From the IMG/VR virus record IMGVR_UViG_3300035698_035364, positions 1-64,000 of that record: 64,000 nt of DNA; one strand, written 5' to 3'. Of this stretch, positions 37,185 to 48,200 are shown piece after piece. Positions within the stretch are counted from its first letter, which is position 1. Each line of letters starts with the position of its first letter. Made by a program: the position numbers and the translations under genes. Origin of the DNA: a virus. Below the pieces are notes generated by a model. The model worked only from the letters and a program-made list of their open reading frames with translations, made no database searches and was not told where the DNA came from.

Positions 37185-39284
37185 ATGGCGTTAGAACTTT
37201 CTTTACAATTAAATAATCAAACTATTGAAGATTATGGTACTCCTATTAGACTATCAAATCCCTATCCTGTTTTGAACTGGGATTTTAATCTTGTAGGAAG
37301 AGTTTCTATTGATGAGTATACTGGCATTGTGACTCAGCAGGGAGAATATGGTCAGCTAGGCTATCAAATAAGAATTTCTACTTCTAGCATAAACATTGGC
37401 ACAGAACAGTTCGTGGGGAATAGGATACAAACAGGATTTGTTAATAGTCAGAATCGTTTTTGGTCTTATGCTGGAGTCCCTTTAGAAAGAGGAGTGATTT
37501 ATTATGGTCAGATTCAGGTAGCAGATGAAGTTGGCAGACAGAGTGAATGGACTACATTCTCTTTTCAGTATAACCTGTTACCTTATGTTGTCAGCGTTCT
37601 GGTTTCTCCTGCTCAGCCGTCTGTTAGCACGGATTTGCAGTTGGGTTATAATTTTTATGACGATGACGGAGATGTTGAATCGGGCACAATTATTAGGTGG
37701 TTTAAGAATGGTGCTTATCAGAAGCAATTTGATAATTCTGTTTTGATTCAATCTGATTTTTTGCAGAATGATGATATATGGATGGCCGATGTTTACCCTT
37801 CTGATGGGTTGGAGTATGGAGTTAGGGTTTCCTCTCAGCAAGTGCAGGTAACTAGAACAGCGGTGACGGTATCAGGTGTGGCAGTTTTACCTGCTGATCC
37901 TAATGAGAATGATATTTTAAAAGCCGACTATTTGACTAGTGACGAATTAGAACAAGAGAATGTTTTAATTAGGTGGTTCCTGAATGATGGTTTATTATCT
38001 AATTTTAATAACGAGCAGTTTATTAGACCATCTATGTCTGCTGGAGATGTAGTTAGATTTGAAGTTAAACCTAACAGCGGGAGTGCTTACGTCTCGTCAG
38101 CAGAAGTAACGATAGCGTATAGTAATTTTGTAGTAACTGATATTACGGTAGATGGAAGAAAAGAGCCTTTGGATGTCTCATCTGTTACTCCATCGGTGAG
38201 GTGGAGATCGTTTATCCCATCTGGCAAAGAGATTAATTATGTGTCGATTAGGATAGGTACTTTCTATGGAGCATCTAATGTCTATTCAGCAGTATTCGAT
38301 TTTAATAGGGAAACTTTTACGATCCCATCGAATTTATTAAGCAGAGGAAGAGATTATTATTTGTCAGTTGCGGCGAGTGACACTCAGACGTTTAGCAATT
38401 ATGCTTCGACTCATTTTAGAGTTCGAGGTTCTAGATGGGAAGAGTTTTCTAGTAACTCTACTGGATGGACGATAGAGGCATCTTTTATTGTAAAGGGAGA
38501 GGGGACTACGTATAAAGATTATCATGTTCTAAGAATTAACGATGGAAGTAAATTTGCGGAAATACGAATTTATAACGGGAAAATATCTTTAATCTCTGGC
38601 AGCCAAGTAGATTATGCTGTGGCAACACAAGATCTGTTTCATGTGCTAACTGTGGTGGGCCAAAGTGATGATATCAAAGTTTATTTAAATAGAGAACTTA
38701 TAATAGATGGAACAGGAGCCTTTACTCAAATTGCCACTACTCAGAGGCTAGAATTGGGTTCTCCGAATGATGCGGGATTTGAGGTTAACTATAAATATTT
38801 GTTCTATACTGTCTCAGGATATTATTTACCGGGAGTTTCTGGCGAATATAGTAATTTGCAATTCCACTCTTTGTTGCAATTTGCTGACAGCGAGATAGTT
38901 GCTTTAAATGACTATATAAATGGAAAGAAGGTTTTTGGAGTAAATCCTGACAATACTAATGATGGTAGTTCTATTTATGCTTTAGTGGCTGGTGGGTCGT
39001 ATAAAAATAGCACTGTTAGTAGAACTTTCGCTCCTATCAATAGGATTAATAAGTCTCCTGATGATAAATTAGTAGTTTGCTCTCACACTAAGGGAGCTAC
39101 TGTTATAACTGGCTATTTGATTGGTTCTTTTGATGAAGAGTTGGTTTTTGTTAGCGATGCTGGGGTAGTTGATGATACTTTGCCAGATGGCAACGGATGG
39201 AAACTAGTTCAGGATATAGGGTTTGATGCGGGATATTATGATAGTGACGGTTTCAATATAAATACTGTAAATGACAATTTATAA
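37185..39284 (+). CDS. Appendage protein: FN3, two IRWF Ig-like repeats and LamG-like domain
   Basis: A 699-residue protein. Residues 1-130 are FN3-like with a 'SEWTTFSFQYN' end strand. Two Ig-like units follow, each with an 'IRWF.N' strand ('GTIIRWFKNGAYQ' near 167-179; 'VLIRWFLNDGLL' near 259-270) and an 'S.aDvv/DdiW...v.P..G' return. Residues about 330-420 form another FN3-like unit. Residues about 425-540 are LamG-like ('GWTIEASFIVKG', 'DDIKVYLNRELIIDG'), and this unit parallels the N-terminus of the following protein ('GWTVDFNLQVVG'). The last 150 residues are unassigned. Ig units of the same type are in the 59490 protein. Confidence 0.65.
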   Translation: MALELSLQLNNQTIEDYGTPIRLSNPYPVLNWDFNLVGRVSIDEYTGIVTQQGEYGQLGYQIRISTSSINIGTEQFVGNRIQTGFVNSQNRFWSYAGVPLERGVIYYGQIQVADEVGRQSEWTTFSFQYNLLPYVVSVLVSPAQPSVSTDLQLGYNFYDDDGDVESGTIIRWFKNGAYQKQFDNSVLIQSDFLQNDDIWMADVYPSDGLEYGVRVSSQQVQVTRTAVTVSGVAVLPADPNENDILKADYLTSDELEQENVLIRWFLNDGLLSNFNNEQFIRPSMSAGDVVRFEVKPNSGSAYVSSAEVTIAYSNFVVTDITVDGRKEPLDVSSVTPSVRWRSFIPSGKEINYVSIRIGTFYGASNVYSAVFDFNRETFTIPSNLLSRGRDYYLSVAASDTQTFSNYASTHFRVRGSRWEEFSSNSTGWTIEASFIVKGEGTTYKDYHVLRINDGSKFAEIRIYNGKISLISGSQVDYAVATQDLFHVLTVVGQSDDIKVYLNRELIIDGTGAFTQIATTQRLELGSPNDAGFEVNYKYLFYTVSGYYLPGVSGEYSNLQFHSLLQFADSEIVALNDYINGKKVFGVNPDNTNDGSSIYALVAGGSYKNSTVSRTFAPINRINKSPDDKLVVCSHTKGATVITGYLIGSFDEELVFVSDAGVVDDTLPDGNGWKLVQDIGFDAGYYDSDGFNINTVNDNL

Positions 39285-39302
39285 TTTTGGTAAATAAGAA
39301 AA

Positions 39303-42300
39303 ATGGCAACTAATAAATTTGGATTAGGCGAATACGAATCACTAAGATCGGGTAGTTGGTACTATACTCATAACAAACCAGGAACAAAATGGTTTGATGA
39401 GGTGGACAACGCTAAGGGGTGGACGGTAGATTTTAATTTGCAGGTAGTAGGTATAGAGAATAGTGACTGGATCCTTAGTACTGACCCAACTAAAGGAGTT
39501 GGTATATATGTTAATGACGGAGATAGAAGAGAAGTTATAAACTTCTTTACCCAGGAAATAATTTTTGCTAATGCTGATAAATCAGTTGTTTATGATACAA
39601 CGGCAGAAACCGATTATCGTTTGATTGGCCAGAAAGATAGTCTTAATTTATATGCTAAAGCTTTAGGTAGTGCTTCTTATACGAATATAGCTCAAATTAA
39701 TTTTGCTGCTAGTGCTTTAAAAAATGGGAATGCCTTAAAACCGTCTGTTTTTGAGGACTCTGACGGTGATTTGCATGCTGTATGGTGGGATGATGGGAAC
39801 GGTGCAGGATTCGTTTATTACTCTAAATATAGCGAGGAGAAGTGGTCGGATCCAGAGGAAGTGATAACCTCAGATAATGGAGTGCAATTCCCAGATATAG
39901 GGGTGGATGGCGATGGGCTTGTCTACGTCGTGTTTGAGGAGAAGAAGACTGAAGGCAGTATAGTAGGTCTAGTTTATAGAAATAATATAGGATGGAGCAC
40001 TCCCTATTATACAGGAGTCGGAATTGGAGAATGTAAATATCCTAAGTTAATTTTTGATAGTAGTTATAACGTCGCAGTGGTTTGGGAAGATAGCCGTAGA
40101 ACGCATCCTTCTGTATATATTGATATATTTTTGAAGGATGGAGTCTCATGGAGAGGGGAAGTGAGATTGTCGAATAATGATTACGGGTCTTATAGACCAT
40201 CTATATCTTCTTATATGGATAACATATATGTATCTTGGACTAAAAAGGATGATGACACTAACACTTCAACTATCGAAGTTATTAGGTATTATGCCGTTAC
40301 TGGTGATACGTCGAGTTCTATAATAGTGTCGTCTGTTGGCGGCCAGGCAGATCACTCTAATTTATTAGCCAATGTATCGGGGAACTTGTTTGCAGCGTGG
40401 CATAGTAATGTTTCTGGAGAATATAAAATTTATCTAGCGGTCATAGCTCCTGATTTAAGCGTGGCGTCCGGAGAAAATAAAGTGGTTGATGGCAATGGGG
40501 GAGCCAAATATCCTGTTTTGTCTGAACATACGACTACAGGGGATGTCCATATCGTGTGGCAGGACTATAAAGATAGTTACACGGAATTCGTGCCAATGAC
40601 TGAATATCAGGCGTTAGAACCTTATAGAGATACTTCTTTGCAGCAGAGAAAGCCTTTGAATTCTGCTCTGTTTACTGCTGTTTACAGAGATGGAGCGTTT
40701 TTATCTAGTGGTTTTAATAGTTTCGATGTTAGATTTTCTTTCAGCGATGATAGGAATGCCTATTATCCGGCAGTACCTCCTTTTTTTAGTGCTGAGTTGC
40801 CTGTCTTGTATGAGTCTTTGTCTTTGGGAGAATATGATTTTACTAGTTTCTTTTCTCAGGCAAGATGTGCTTTTTACAACTTGTCAAGAGGCAGAGAAAT
40901 CACTTCTATTAACTATGGGGTATCCCTTGATGAAGCGTATGGTATTGATAGAGATCTTTTGTTGAATACAGATGCTTTGACGAAAGAGATTAGGTTCGGT
41001 GATTTTTCTAATGTTATAAATGCACATTTTATTTTCAAGAATTTTAAGTATTACACTAGCGATGCAGTAGAAGCATATAACGTTAAAGAGATACAAGCAG
41101 GTGATTTTTTAATAGACTCTTTAAGTTCGATGGACGCGGTGATTAATAATTATGGGGATGTGTGGATCGTGGGGACCTGTGGGATGGTTTATTATATTGA
41201 TAGATATAATAGGCTGGCTGGAGTTGGCCCTGGTGAAGAGATTCTGGGACTAGATTCTGTAGATGCTAGTGGGAATCCTCCTGCTACTTTACAGGAAATT
41301 TCTGATGAAGAAGCGACTCTTAAAGGATTTCGTGCTATAACTTTTGATAAAAGTAACACCATATTTATTGGAGGAAGAAGTGGAGTTAGATATAGCCAGA
41401 AACATATAGAAGGGTTTAAACAATTAAAGAATAGTGAAGATGAAATAATTGGGGAAGAAGTTACTGCGTTGGTGATAGACTCGAATAACAACCTTTTTGT
41501 AGGAACAGGTCACGAGTCCACTTCTGATGACAAATATAGTTTGCAAATTTATACTTTGACAGAAAGTGGAGGAGTTATAGTTGCTGCTCTGGTATACGAT
41601 TCTTTAAAAACTGCCACTAATTATCCTATTAACCAATACGTTAGTGCTTTAGAGGTAGATTCTAACGGATGTGTATGGATCGGCACAAGAAATGGTATAT
41701 ATCGGTTCTATAAAGGCAAATTTTTGCATTTTACTACTGTGCATGGCTTATCTTCCAACAGAGTTAATGATATTGCTATAAGAAATACTGCTATTAGATA
41801 TGTTGCTACTTCTAACGGCATTAATAAGATGGTTGGTTTGAATTTTGATGATAATATACAGCCTAATGACGGAATTTGGAATGCTAATGTTAAAAGCGTC
41901 ATGTGGAAGGATCCTAACTTATTAGTTGCTGGCACAATGTCTAAAATCAACCAAATCTTAGTGGACGACGTTGATAACACCTATTCTGTCTCGTTTTATG
42001 AACCAAACTTTTCTTTCGCGACAGATAAAAATGATTTACAAACGTTTTATATCATTCCGGCAGAAGGAAAAGCCATTAATGACGACGATATTGTAGAAAT
42101 TTATATTAATGGTAATTTAGTTCCTTATGGCTATGACATTGGATATGATAAAAACATTAACGATCAGAAAATCATTAGATTTCAGACTCCTTTGCATAAT
42201 GATGATGTAGTTGAGGTGGTGGTAAGAGAAGATATGGAACAAGTAGCCACTTTTGCACAAACTCTAGCCGAGAAAGAGAGCATTGGACAGCAAATAATAC

Positions 42301-45272
42301 GGATTAAAGATTTTGCTACTCATATCGACACTACAGGGAATAATCTGTTATATGTAGTTACAGAAGGTGATGAAAATGAGGTGAAGGTCAATGATAGTAA
42401 TAGCAGATTGCCCTTTGATAGGATCCATTTAGACACCACCCCTCCTTCCTTCCTGAGCGGGGATAATAGCCGAGTAAAAATTGCCGAACAAATAGATAAA
42501 AGTATAGTTAAAGTCAGTGTGACCGGGGCAACCGATAATAGCTATGATAGTAGCGGTAATATATTAGATACTGGATCCGGATTAGATAGGATGATAGTTT
42601 CTAACTATACTAATTTTACTACTAATGGGACTGTAGATAAGCCGTCTATTCCGTTTTCTACTTCAGTTAATCATTATCTGGGATTATCTTTAGAGGACGT
42701 GGTAACAGAGTTGGCGTTTGCTTCTGGTTCGGGGAGTGTAATCAATTACTTCTCTGATGTGAATGAGTTGTATGCTTCTACTTCTCTCCCTGCTGTGCTT
42801 TATAAATATAATTGGACGGAGGAAGAATGGGAAGTTCTATATTCCTATGAGACTGATGAGTATATCGATTTTATAGCGAAATACAATGATAAATTATTAG
42901 TGAGTGTTGGACATGCCACTAGCAATGCAAAGATATATACTTATGATTATGTCTATACTGGTTCTCAGACCACAGGGTTGCTATCTAGTGGTATTCTATC
43001 TTTTTCTGAATCTAGGGCGTATTGTTTTTATGAACTGGATAGTAAATTTTATATTGGCACAGGGGCGGGCACAGGAGATGAATATTCAGAGGGGATGGGG
43101 GATGGAGGAGCGTTGTATTTATATGATGATGGGACAATCCAGAATATAGATCCTTATTTGTCTAAGGTCGTAGAGGGTGTTGATAATGATATCTATTCCC
43201 TAACCAATGTTACTGGTAGTTCTAATTTATTAGCGGCTACTGGATCTGATGGGTACGTATATGAAATAGATATAGATAATCAAGCTGCGTTTATTATTCA
43301 TAATGATGCTGAATCTTTGATTGCTATTAATTATTTAAATAGAGATGGAACAGGTTTTGTGTTCACAGGGGGAGACTCTAATGGTATGATTCGTCGTTCT
43401 ATTACGGGTAATAATTCCTATGACATATCGTTTAGAACTACTCCAAAAACTGTTAGTACTTTGAAAATCTTTCCTGTAGTCACTTCTTCTACTACTACTT
43501 CTTATTCTACGGTTTATGCTGCGGTTGGTGATGTGATATATTATCTATCGGAAGCGGGTAGTTGGGTGTGGAAATATACTCATAGCGAAGACATAACAGA
43601 TATGACATTCAACGAGAATGCTAGTACTTTATATATGACTTCAGCTTCGGGGATTACGAGAATTAATCCTCTATTACAGAACAAAAGTATTTATTTGAAG
43701 CTTATTGATAGGGCAGGAAATGAATCTGAGTTGTATGAAATTGTTAATGATGCAGCACAGGTTAAAGATAAATTTACTGATAGTATAACTATTGCTGAGT
43801 TGGTTGATTTCGTTAACGAGAATAGAATATTTGAGGTAGATGAGTTAGGAAATATAACTTATAACTTACAAGGTGATAAGAGGTTTTTCTCTGGCGATAA
43901 AATAGAAGAAGAAAAAGGCGTATACTTCAGTGAGGTATTCAACGGAACTAACGATTTAGTGAAGTGGGAGTCTCTGACTTGGGAAGTTACAGAACTTTTT
44001 AATACTCAAGTCTTGATGTATGTAAGAACATCTACTTCCTCTAATGATATTTTAACTGCTGATTGGGTAGGCCCATACACTAGCACACAATCATCGGGTA
44101 TTGATTTGAGTTCTATGGTTGGCCAATATATGCAGTTTAAGGCTGAGTTGATTAGCACTGAGAAAGGAATTACTCCTTCTTTTCATAGGGCTACTATAAG
44201 AGCTATTACTAGTGAGTCAATTCATTTCTTTACAACTAATTTTGCTATGCCTCAGAAAGTGTTAAAAGGTGTAATAACTAGTCAAAAGGTACTTCCTGTA
44301 GCTGCCGATATCGTGTTCGGGATTAACACTACTAATTCGATAGATTGGAATGAATATCAAGAAGTGGACGAAAACAGATTGTTTAATGTAGATCAGGAGG
44401 GGCAGAACTTTAGAGTAGGTATTAAACTGATTAGCCCTAATCGTGCTATAGTGGATACCACAGCTTATGATGAGTATGGCCCATATAATTCTGATTTATT
44501 TGTGAATACTATTGAGTTTGCTTTACAAAACAATACTGGCACGACAAATAACTATCATTTTAGAGTTAGTTTATATAGTGATGTGGGCCTTACAAACCAA
44601 GTATTTTCAGCGTACTCTTCAGATAGCCCTGATGGATTTAGCGTAGATGGAGCTGCGGTTCCTGCGGGAGGATCGTCAATTGCTCCTACTGATTCTGCAA
44701 ATGTGTTGTTTTCAGTCCCTGGTTCCGCTAATATTACATGTAATACTTTTTATTTTGTGAAGGTTGAGTATATTTATGATGCTAGTTTTGTGACGTTTTC
44801 GGAATCGGATTCATTTGTCGCTAGTTGTACTTCTTCTTTCATAGATACTATTGATTTTAACTTTACCAATAATGAAACATATGCTACTTATTACCATTTT
44901 AGGATTACTTTTTATGAGGATTTAGAAAGAACAACAGAGCATCTAACAGTATTTAGTGGGAATAATAGATCGGGGTGGTTTGTAGATAACGTGCAGGTTC
45001 CAGAGGAGGGAGCATTAACGGATACTGCGGAGACTGTTAATGTGGTTTATAGACCTACCCCTGCTAGTTATGATACAGGGAAAATATATTATATAACTAT
45101 TGATGCTCATGATGGTTCTAACTATGTGTTCACTACAAACTCTTACACTTTCCAGATTAGGGACGTGGCAAGTTCGGAGGCTTGTGGAGGATATAGTGAT
45201 GTGCCAATAGTCAAGAACTTTGGTATTATGGTTGAATTAGACGACAATGAATTTGTAACTTTGAATATTTAA
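39303..45272 (+). CDS. Giant multi-propeller appendage protein
   Basis: A 1989-residue protein. The order is: LamG-like start (about 38-135, GWTVDFNLQVVG); a first propeller (about 140-430) with blades 'LHAVWWDDGNGAGFVYYS', 'VAVVWEDSRRTHPSVYID' and 'VHIVWQDYK'; and a second propeller (about 600-890) with the two-component-regulator type strand 'CVWIGTRNGIYRFYKGKF' and 'HGLSSNRVNDIA'. Next come a linker with 'DDDIVEIYINGNLVPYGYD', a third propeller-like region (about 1140-1460), and two tandem HFR-like domains at the C-terminus ('NYHFRVSLYSDVGLTNQVF' near 1760; 'YYHFRITFYEDLERTTEHL' near 1866). It should be an elongated adhesin displaying several ligand-binding faces. No enzyme active site recognised. 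Confidence 0.68.
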   Translation: MATNKFGLGEYESLRSGSWYYTHNKPGTKWFDEVDNAKGWTVDFNLQVVGIENSDWILSTDPTKGVGIYVNDGDRREVINFFTQEIIFANADKSVVYDTTAETDYRLIGQKDSLNLYAKALGSASYTNIAQINFAASALKNGNALKPSVFEDSDGDLHAVWWDDGNGAGFVYYSKYSEEKWSDPEEVITSDNGVQFPDIGVDGDGLVYVVFEEKKTEGSIVGLVYRNNIGWSTPYYTGVGIGECKYPKLIFDSSYNVAVVWEDSRRTHPSVYIDIFLKDGVSWRGEVRLSNNDYGSYRPSISSYMDNIYVSWTKKDDDTNTSTIEVIRYYAVTGDTSSSIIVSSVGGQADHSNLLANVSGNLFAAWHSNVSGEYKIYLAVIAPDLSVASGENKVVDGNGGAKYPVLSEHTTTGDVHIVWQDYKDSYTEFVPMTEYQALEPYRDTSLQQRKPLNSALFTAVYRDGAFLSSGFNSFDVRFSFSDDRNAYYPAVPPFFSAELPVLYESLSLGEYDFTSFFSQARCAFYNLSRGREITSINYGVSLDEAYGIDRDLLLNTDALTKEIRFGDFSNVINAHFIFKNFKYYTSDAVEAYNVKEIQAGDFLIDSLSSMDAVINNYGDVWIVGTCGMVYYIDRYNRLAGVGPGEEILGLDSVDASGNPPATLQEISDEEATLKGFRAITFDKSNTIFIGGRSGVRYSQKHIEGFKQLKNSEDEIIGEEVTALVIDSNNNLFVGTGHESTSDDKYSLQIYTLTESGGVIVAALVYDSLKTATNYPINQYVSALEVDSNGCVWIGTRNGIYRFYKGKFLHFTTVHGLSSNRVNDIAIRNTAIRYVATSNGINKMVGLNFDDNIQPNDGIWNANVKSVMWKDPNLLVAGTMSKINQILVDDVDNTYSVSFYEPNFSFATDKNDLQTFYIIPAEGKAINDDDIVEIYINGNLVPYGYDIGYDKNINDQKIIRFQTPLHNDDVVEVVVREDMEQVATFAQTLAEKESIGQQIIRIKDFATHIDTTGNNLLYVVTEGDENEVKVNDSNSRLPFDRIHLDTTPPSFLSGDNSRVKIAEQIDKSIVKVSVTGATDNSYDSSGNILDTGSGLDRMIVSNYTNFTTNGTVDKPSIPFSTSVNHYLGLSLEDVVTELAFASGSGSVINYFSDVNELYASTSLPAVLYKYNWTEEEWEVLYSYETDEYIDFIAKYNDKLLVSVGHATSNAKIYTYDYVYTGSQTTGLLSSGILSFSESRAYCFYELDSKFYIGTGAGTGDEYSEGMGDGGALYLYDDGTIQNIDPYLSKVVEGVDNDIYSLTNVTGSSNLLAATGSDGYVYEIDIDNQAAFIIHNDAESLIAINYLNRDGTGFVFTGGDSNGMIRRSITGNNSYDISFRTTPKTVSTLKIFPVVTSSTTTSYSTVYAAVGDVIYYLSEAGSWVWKYTHSEDITDMTFNENASTLYMTSASGITRINPLLQNKSIYLKLIDRAGNESELYEIVNDAAQVKDKFTDSITIAELVDFVNENRIFEVDELGNITYNLQGDKRFFSGDKIEEEKGVYFSEVFNGTNDLVKWESLTWEVTELFNTQVLMYVRTSTSSNDILTADWVGPYTSTQSSGIDLSSMVGQYMQFKAELISTEKGITPSFHRATIRAITSESIHFFTTNFAMPQKVLKGVITSQKVLPVAADIVFGINTTNSIDWNEYQEVDENRLFNVDQEGQNFRVGIKLISPNRAIVDTTAYDEYGPYNSDLFVNTIEFALQNNTGTTNNYHFRVSLYSDVGLTNQVFSAYSSDSPDGFSVDGAAVPAGGSSIAPTDSANVLFSVPGSANITCNTFYFVKVEYIYDASFVTFSESDSFVASCTSSFIDTIDFNFTNNETYATYYHFRITFYEDLERTTEHLTVFSGNNRSGWFVDNVQVPEEGALTDTAETVNVVYRPTPASYDTGKIYYITIDAHDGSNYVFTTNSYTFQIRDVASSEACGGYSDVPIVKNFGIMVELDDNEFVTLNI

Positions 45273-45274
45273 TT

Positions 45275-48200
45275 ATGCCTTTCAAAACACAACATTATCA
45301 ATTACAAGCTTTTCAGTTCGGTGATATCTATTCTGCTAGGGTAGATAAGAGGAGATTCACCATCATAGATAATCAGTTGGCTTTTTTAGCTGACCAGATT
45401 ACTGATGGGGTTATTGAGGGATGGACCATAACTGATAACGAAGATGGAACCATTTCTATATCTGCTGGCATGGGGATGATCAGTCAGAGAGTGATACAGA
45501 CTTTTGGCATAGTTGACTATATATTAGAATCTAATTCGGTTAAGTACCTATATATGAATGCCAAAACGGGGGAAGTGGGGGGCCTGAGTGGAGGCTCTAA
45601 TATATCTAGTGTAGAAGGTATTGATGTAACTGCTCCTTCTCCTCCTACAGGGATACAACAAATATCAAGTATAGCAATATACTTAGCTTCTTTATCTTCT
45701 TATGATGTTAATTTACTTACATACCTAAGGAGGTTGCTGGGATTACATGACGAAGATGATGCTATAGAATTAATCCCATATAAACAGATTGCTTTTCAGT
45801 GGGATGCTAATACCGAAGTTGATTTTAGCCATTATCAGGTCACTCGTATTGATGGTAGCAATGTGGAGACCCTTGGCACTACTGTTGAGACGGTGTATGC
45901 GGATATCGGTCTGCAACAGGACTATACATATACTTATCAAATTGTGGCCATAGATTTAAGTGGGAATGAAAGTGCTATTGGTGAAGTCCAATTCGCTACT
46001 GCCGAAGATACTAGAATTCCTGCTTCTCCTTTGTTTGTTCAGACTTATCCTAGTAATGAGGCGTTGGAAGTTATATGGGACCATTCCCCTTCTGATAATG
46101 TTATCTCTTATAGGGTGAGTATTCAGCCGTTAGATAGTAATTATAATTCTGATGGAAATGCCACAGTCGCTACCGTGAGTTCTGTTGGAGATGACCCTTT
46201 CAGTTCAACATATATTATTTTTGAGAATTTAAATAATAATACTAATTATGAAGTTACCGTTTATGCTGTTACTGCGGCTGGTCTTTTGTCAGAAGGCATC
46301 TCTACTAGAGAATATGTTCAATTTTTGGCTGGTGCGGGGGAAATCAATAATATTGATATAGAGTTTGCAACTGTAAATAGACAAATCAATGAAGCACAAA
46401 GCACAGGTTTGAGAGCTAATCTTACTTGGAGATATCGACAAGATCCTTATCTGCCTTTTGTAGATAAGTTTCTAATTACTTTTGTAGAGAATGGGACTCG
46501 CACATCAGAAGTAATAGAGTTGTTGGGATCAGAGGTAGATGTCCCATGTTCTTCAGGAGCAGTTGATGATATATGTTATAGCCATAGTATAGATTACTTA
46601 CCTTATATTGTTGAGGGTAGAATAGAATATGAGTCTATTAAAGAATATACTCCTTATTTAGTAACCATTCAAACCACAGATGAGGATGAAAATGCTAGTA
46701 ATGGGATCGTGACTAGGGTTAATAGAACTCCGGTTACTGATATTCTTCCATCTGTTACTGATTTTAGTATTGAAAAAAAGAACGATAATAGTTTGTTCTT
46801 AAAGTGGGTGAACCCTATTGAATCCCACTTTTCTTATAATCGTCTAACAATCACTATTACTAATTTAGGAGGGACTATTAACGACCCTTCGATTTTTGAA
46901 GAAACAATTTATATAAATGATCAGAATACAGGCAAATCTGATAGTTTTACAATCCCTTCAGATCAGTTTGATGTAAATTATAGGTATAATGTGGAGATCA
47001 CTTCATATAATATATTTAACACACAGGGTTCAAGATTGGAGACTTTTGAACAATTCACCGAGGCGGCTGACAATTTAAGGCCTGATGCTCCGTTAAATGT
47101 GGAAATTTTTTCTGGAGATAGTCAGCTATATTTACAATGGGAGCCGGATGTTAGTGGAGAGCTAGAGTTTTATAAAATATATAGAGCAGAATATCAGTTG
47201 TATTTAGATACAACTAATTTTGCTGTTATCGCTACCATCCCGGCTAGTTTAGATAATTTTACTGATTATTCAGTGCCTAACGGCACAGCTTATACTTATT
47301 TTATAACTTCAGTGGATGTATATGGGAATGAATCGTTAAATCCTGATGACGACACTCATTTACCTGTTTTGTCGTTTTCTTCCACACCTGCGGAAATGCT
47401 CTCTTTATCTCCTCCTACCAATTTAGAAGTGGGAGCCAGTAGTAATGAACATGATGCTCAATTAGTATGGGACGCCACTCCTGGGTTATTTGATGGTTAT
47501 GAGATTTTAAGATCCGAAGGGAATAACTATTCTTTCCAAGTTATTGCTCATACTCCGGTGTCTCAAGTTACTTATATAGATCAAGATGCTCTTCTAAAAG
47601 ATAGTGTCATTTACTATTATATTGTAAAGAAGTATAAGAATGAGTCTTCGTTGTATGTGACTAGCTCTGCTGTGTCTTTGTCTAATTCAGTGCATATAGG
47701 TATTGTTACTACTTCCAATGGCATTCAGAATGTTAGTATCGATCTTTCTTCGGTAATCGATTTAGAGAATTATCAAGATCCTATTACTACGAAAACTAAT
47801 AATTTAATATTAACACATGATCATAAAAATACAGAGAATGTGGATAAGCGTATAGAATTACGTGCTCAGGTATTTGTTACTGATTGGGCAACCACTGATT
47901 ATCAAAATTATACTACTACCGAGGATATCGAAGGTGCAGGGAGTTATATCCTAAGTATTAGTGGCACAATTAATGAAGAATATTTTAAGGATACTCAGGG
48001 GAATACTGATGTCGCTAGGTTAAGACAGGCACAGGCACGAGAATCCCCTGTGCTATATGAAATAGATGAAGAAAATGGGAAGATAGTTTTCAATGAGCCT
48101 TTATATGTAGATGCGACGACAATAGATATTCCTGGTTTGTTACTTACTTTTGATTCTAATGTGGTCACTCCTTATTCTGATATCCCTGTTGTCTCGTTGG

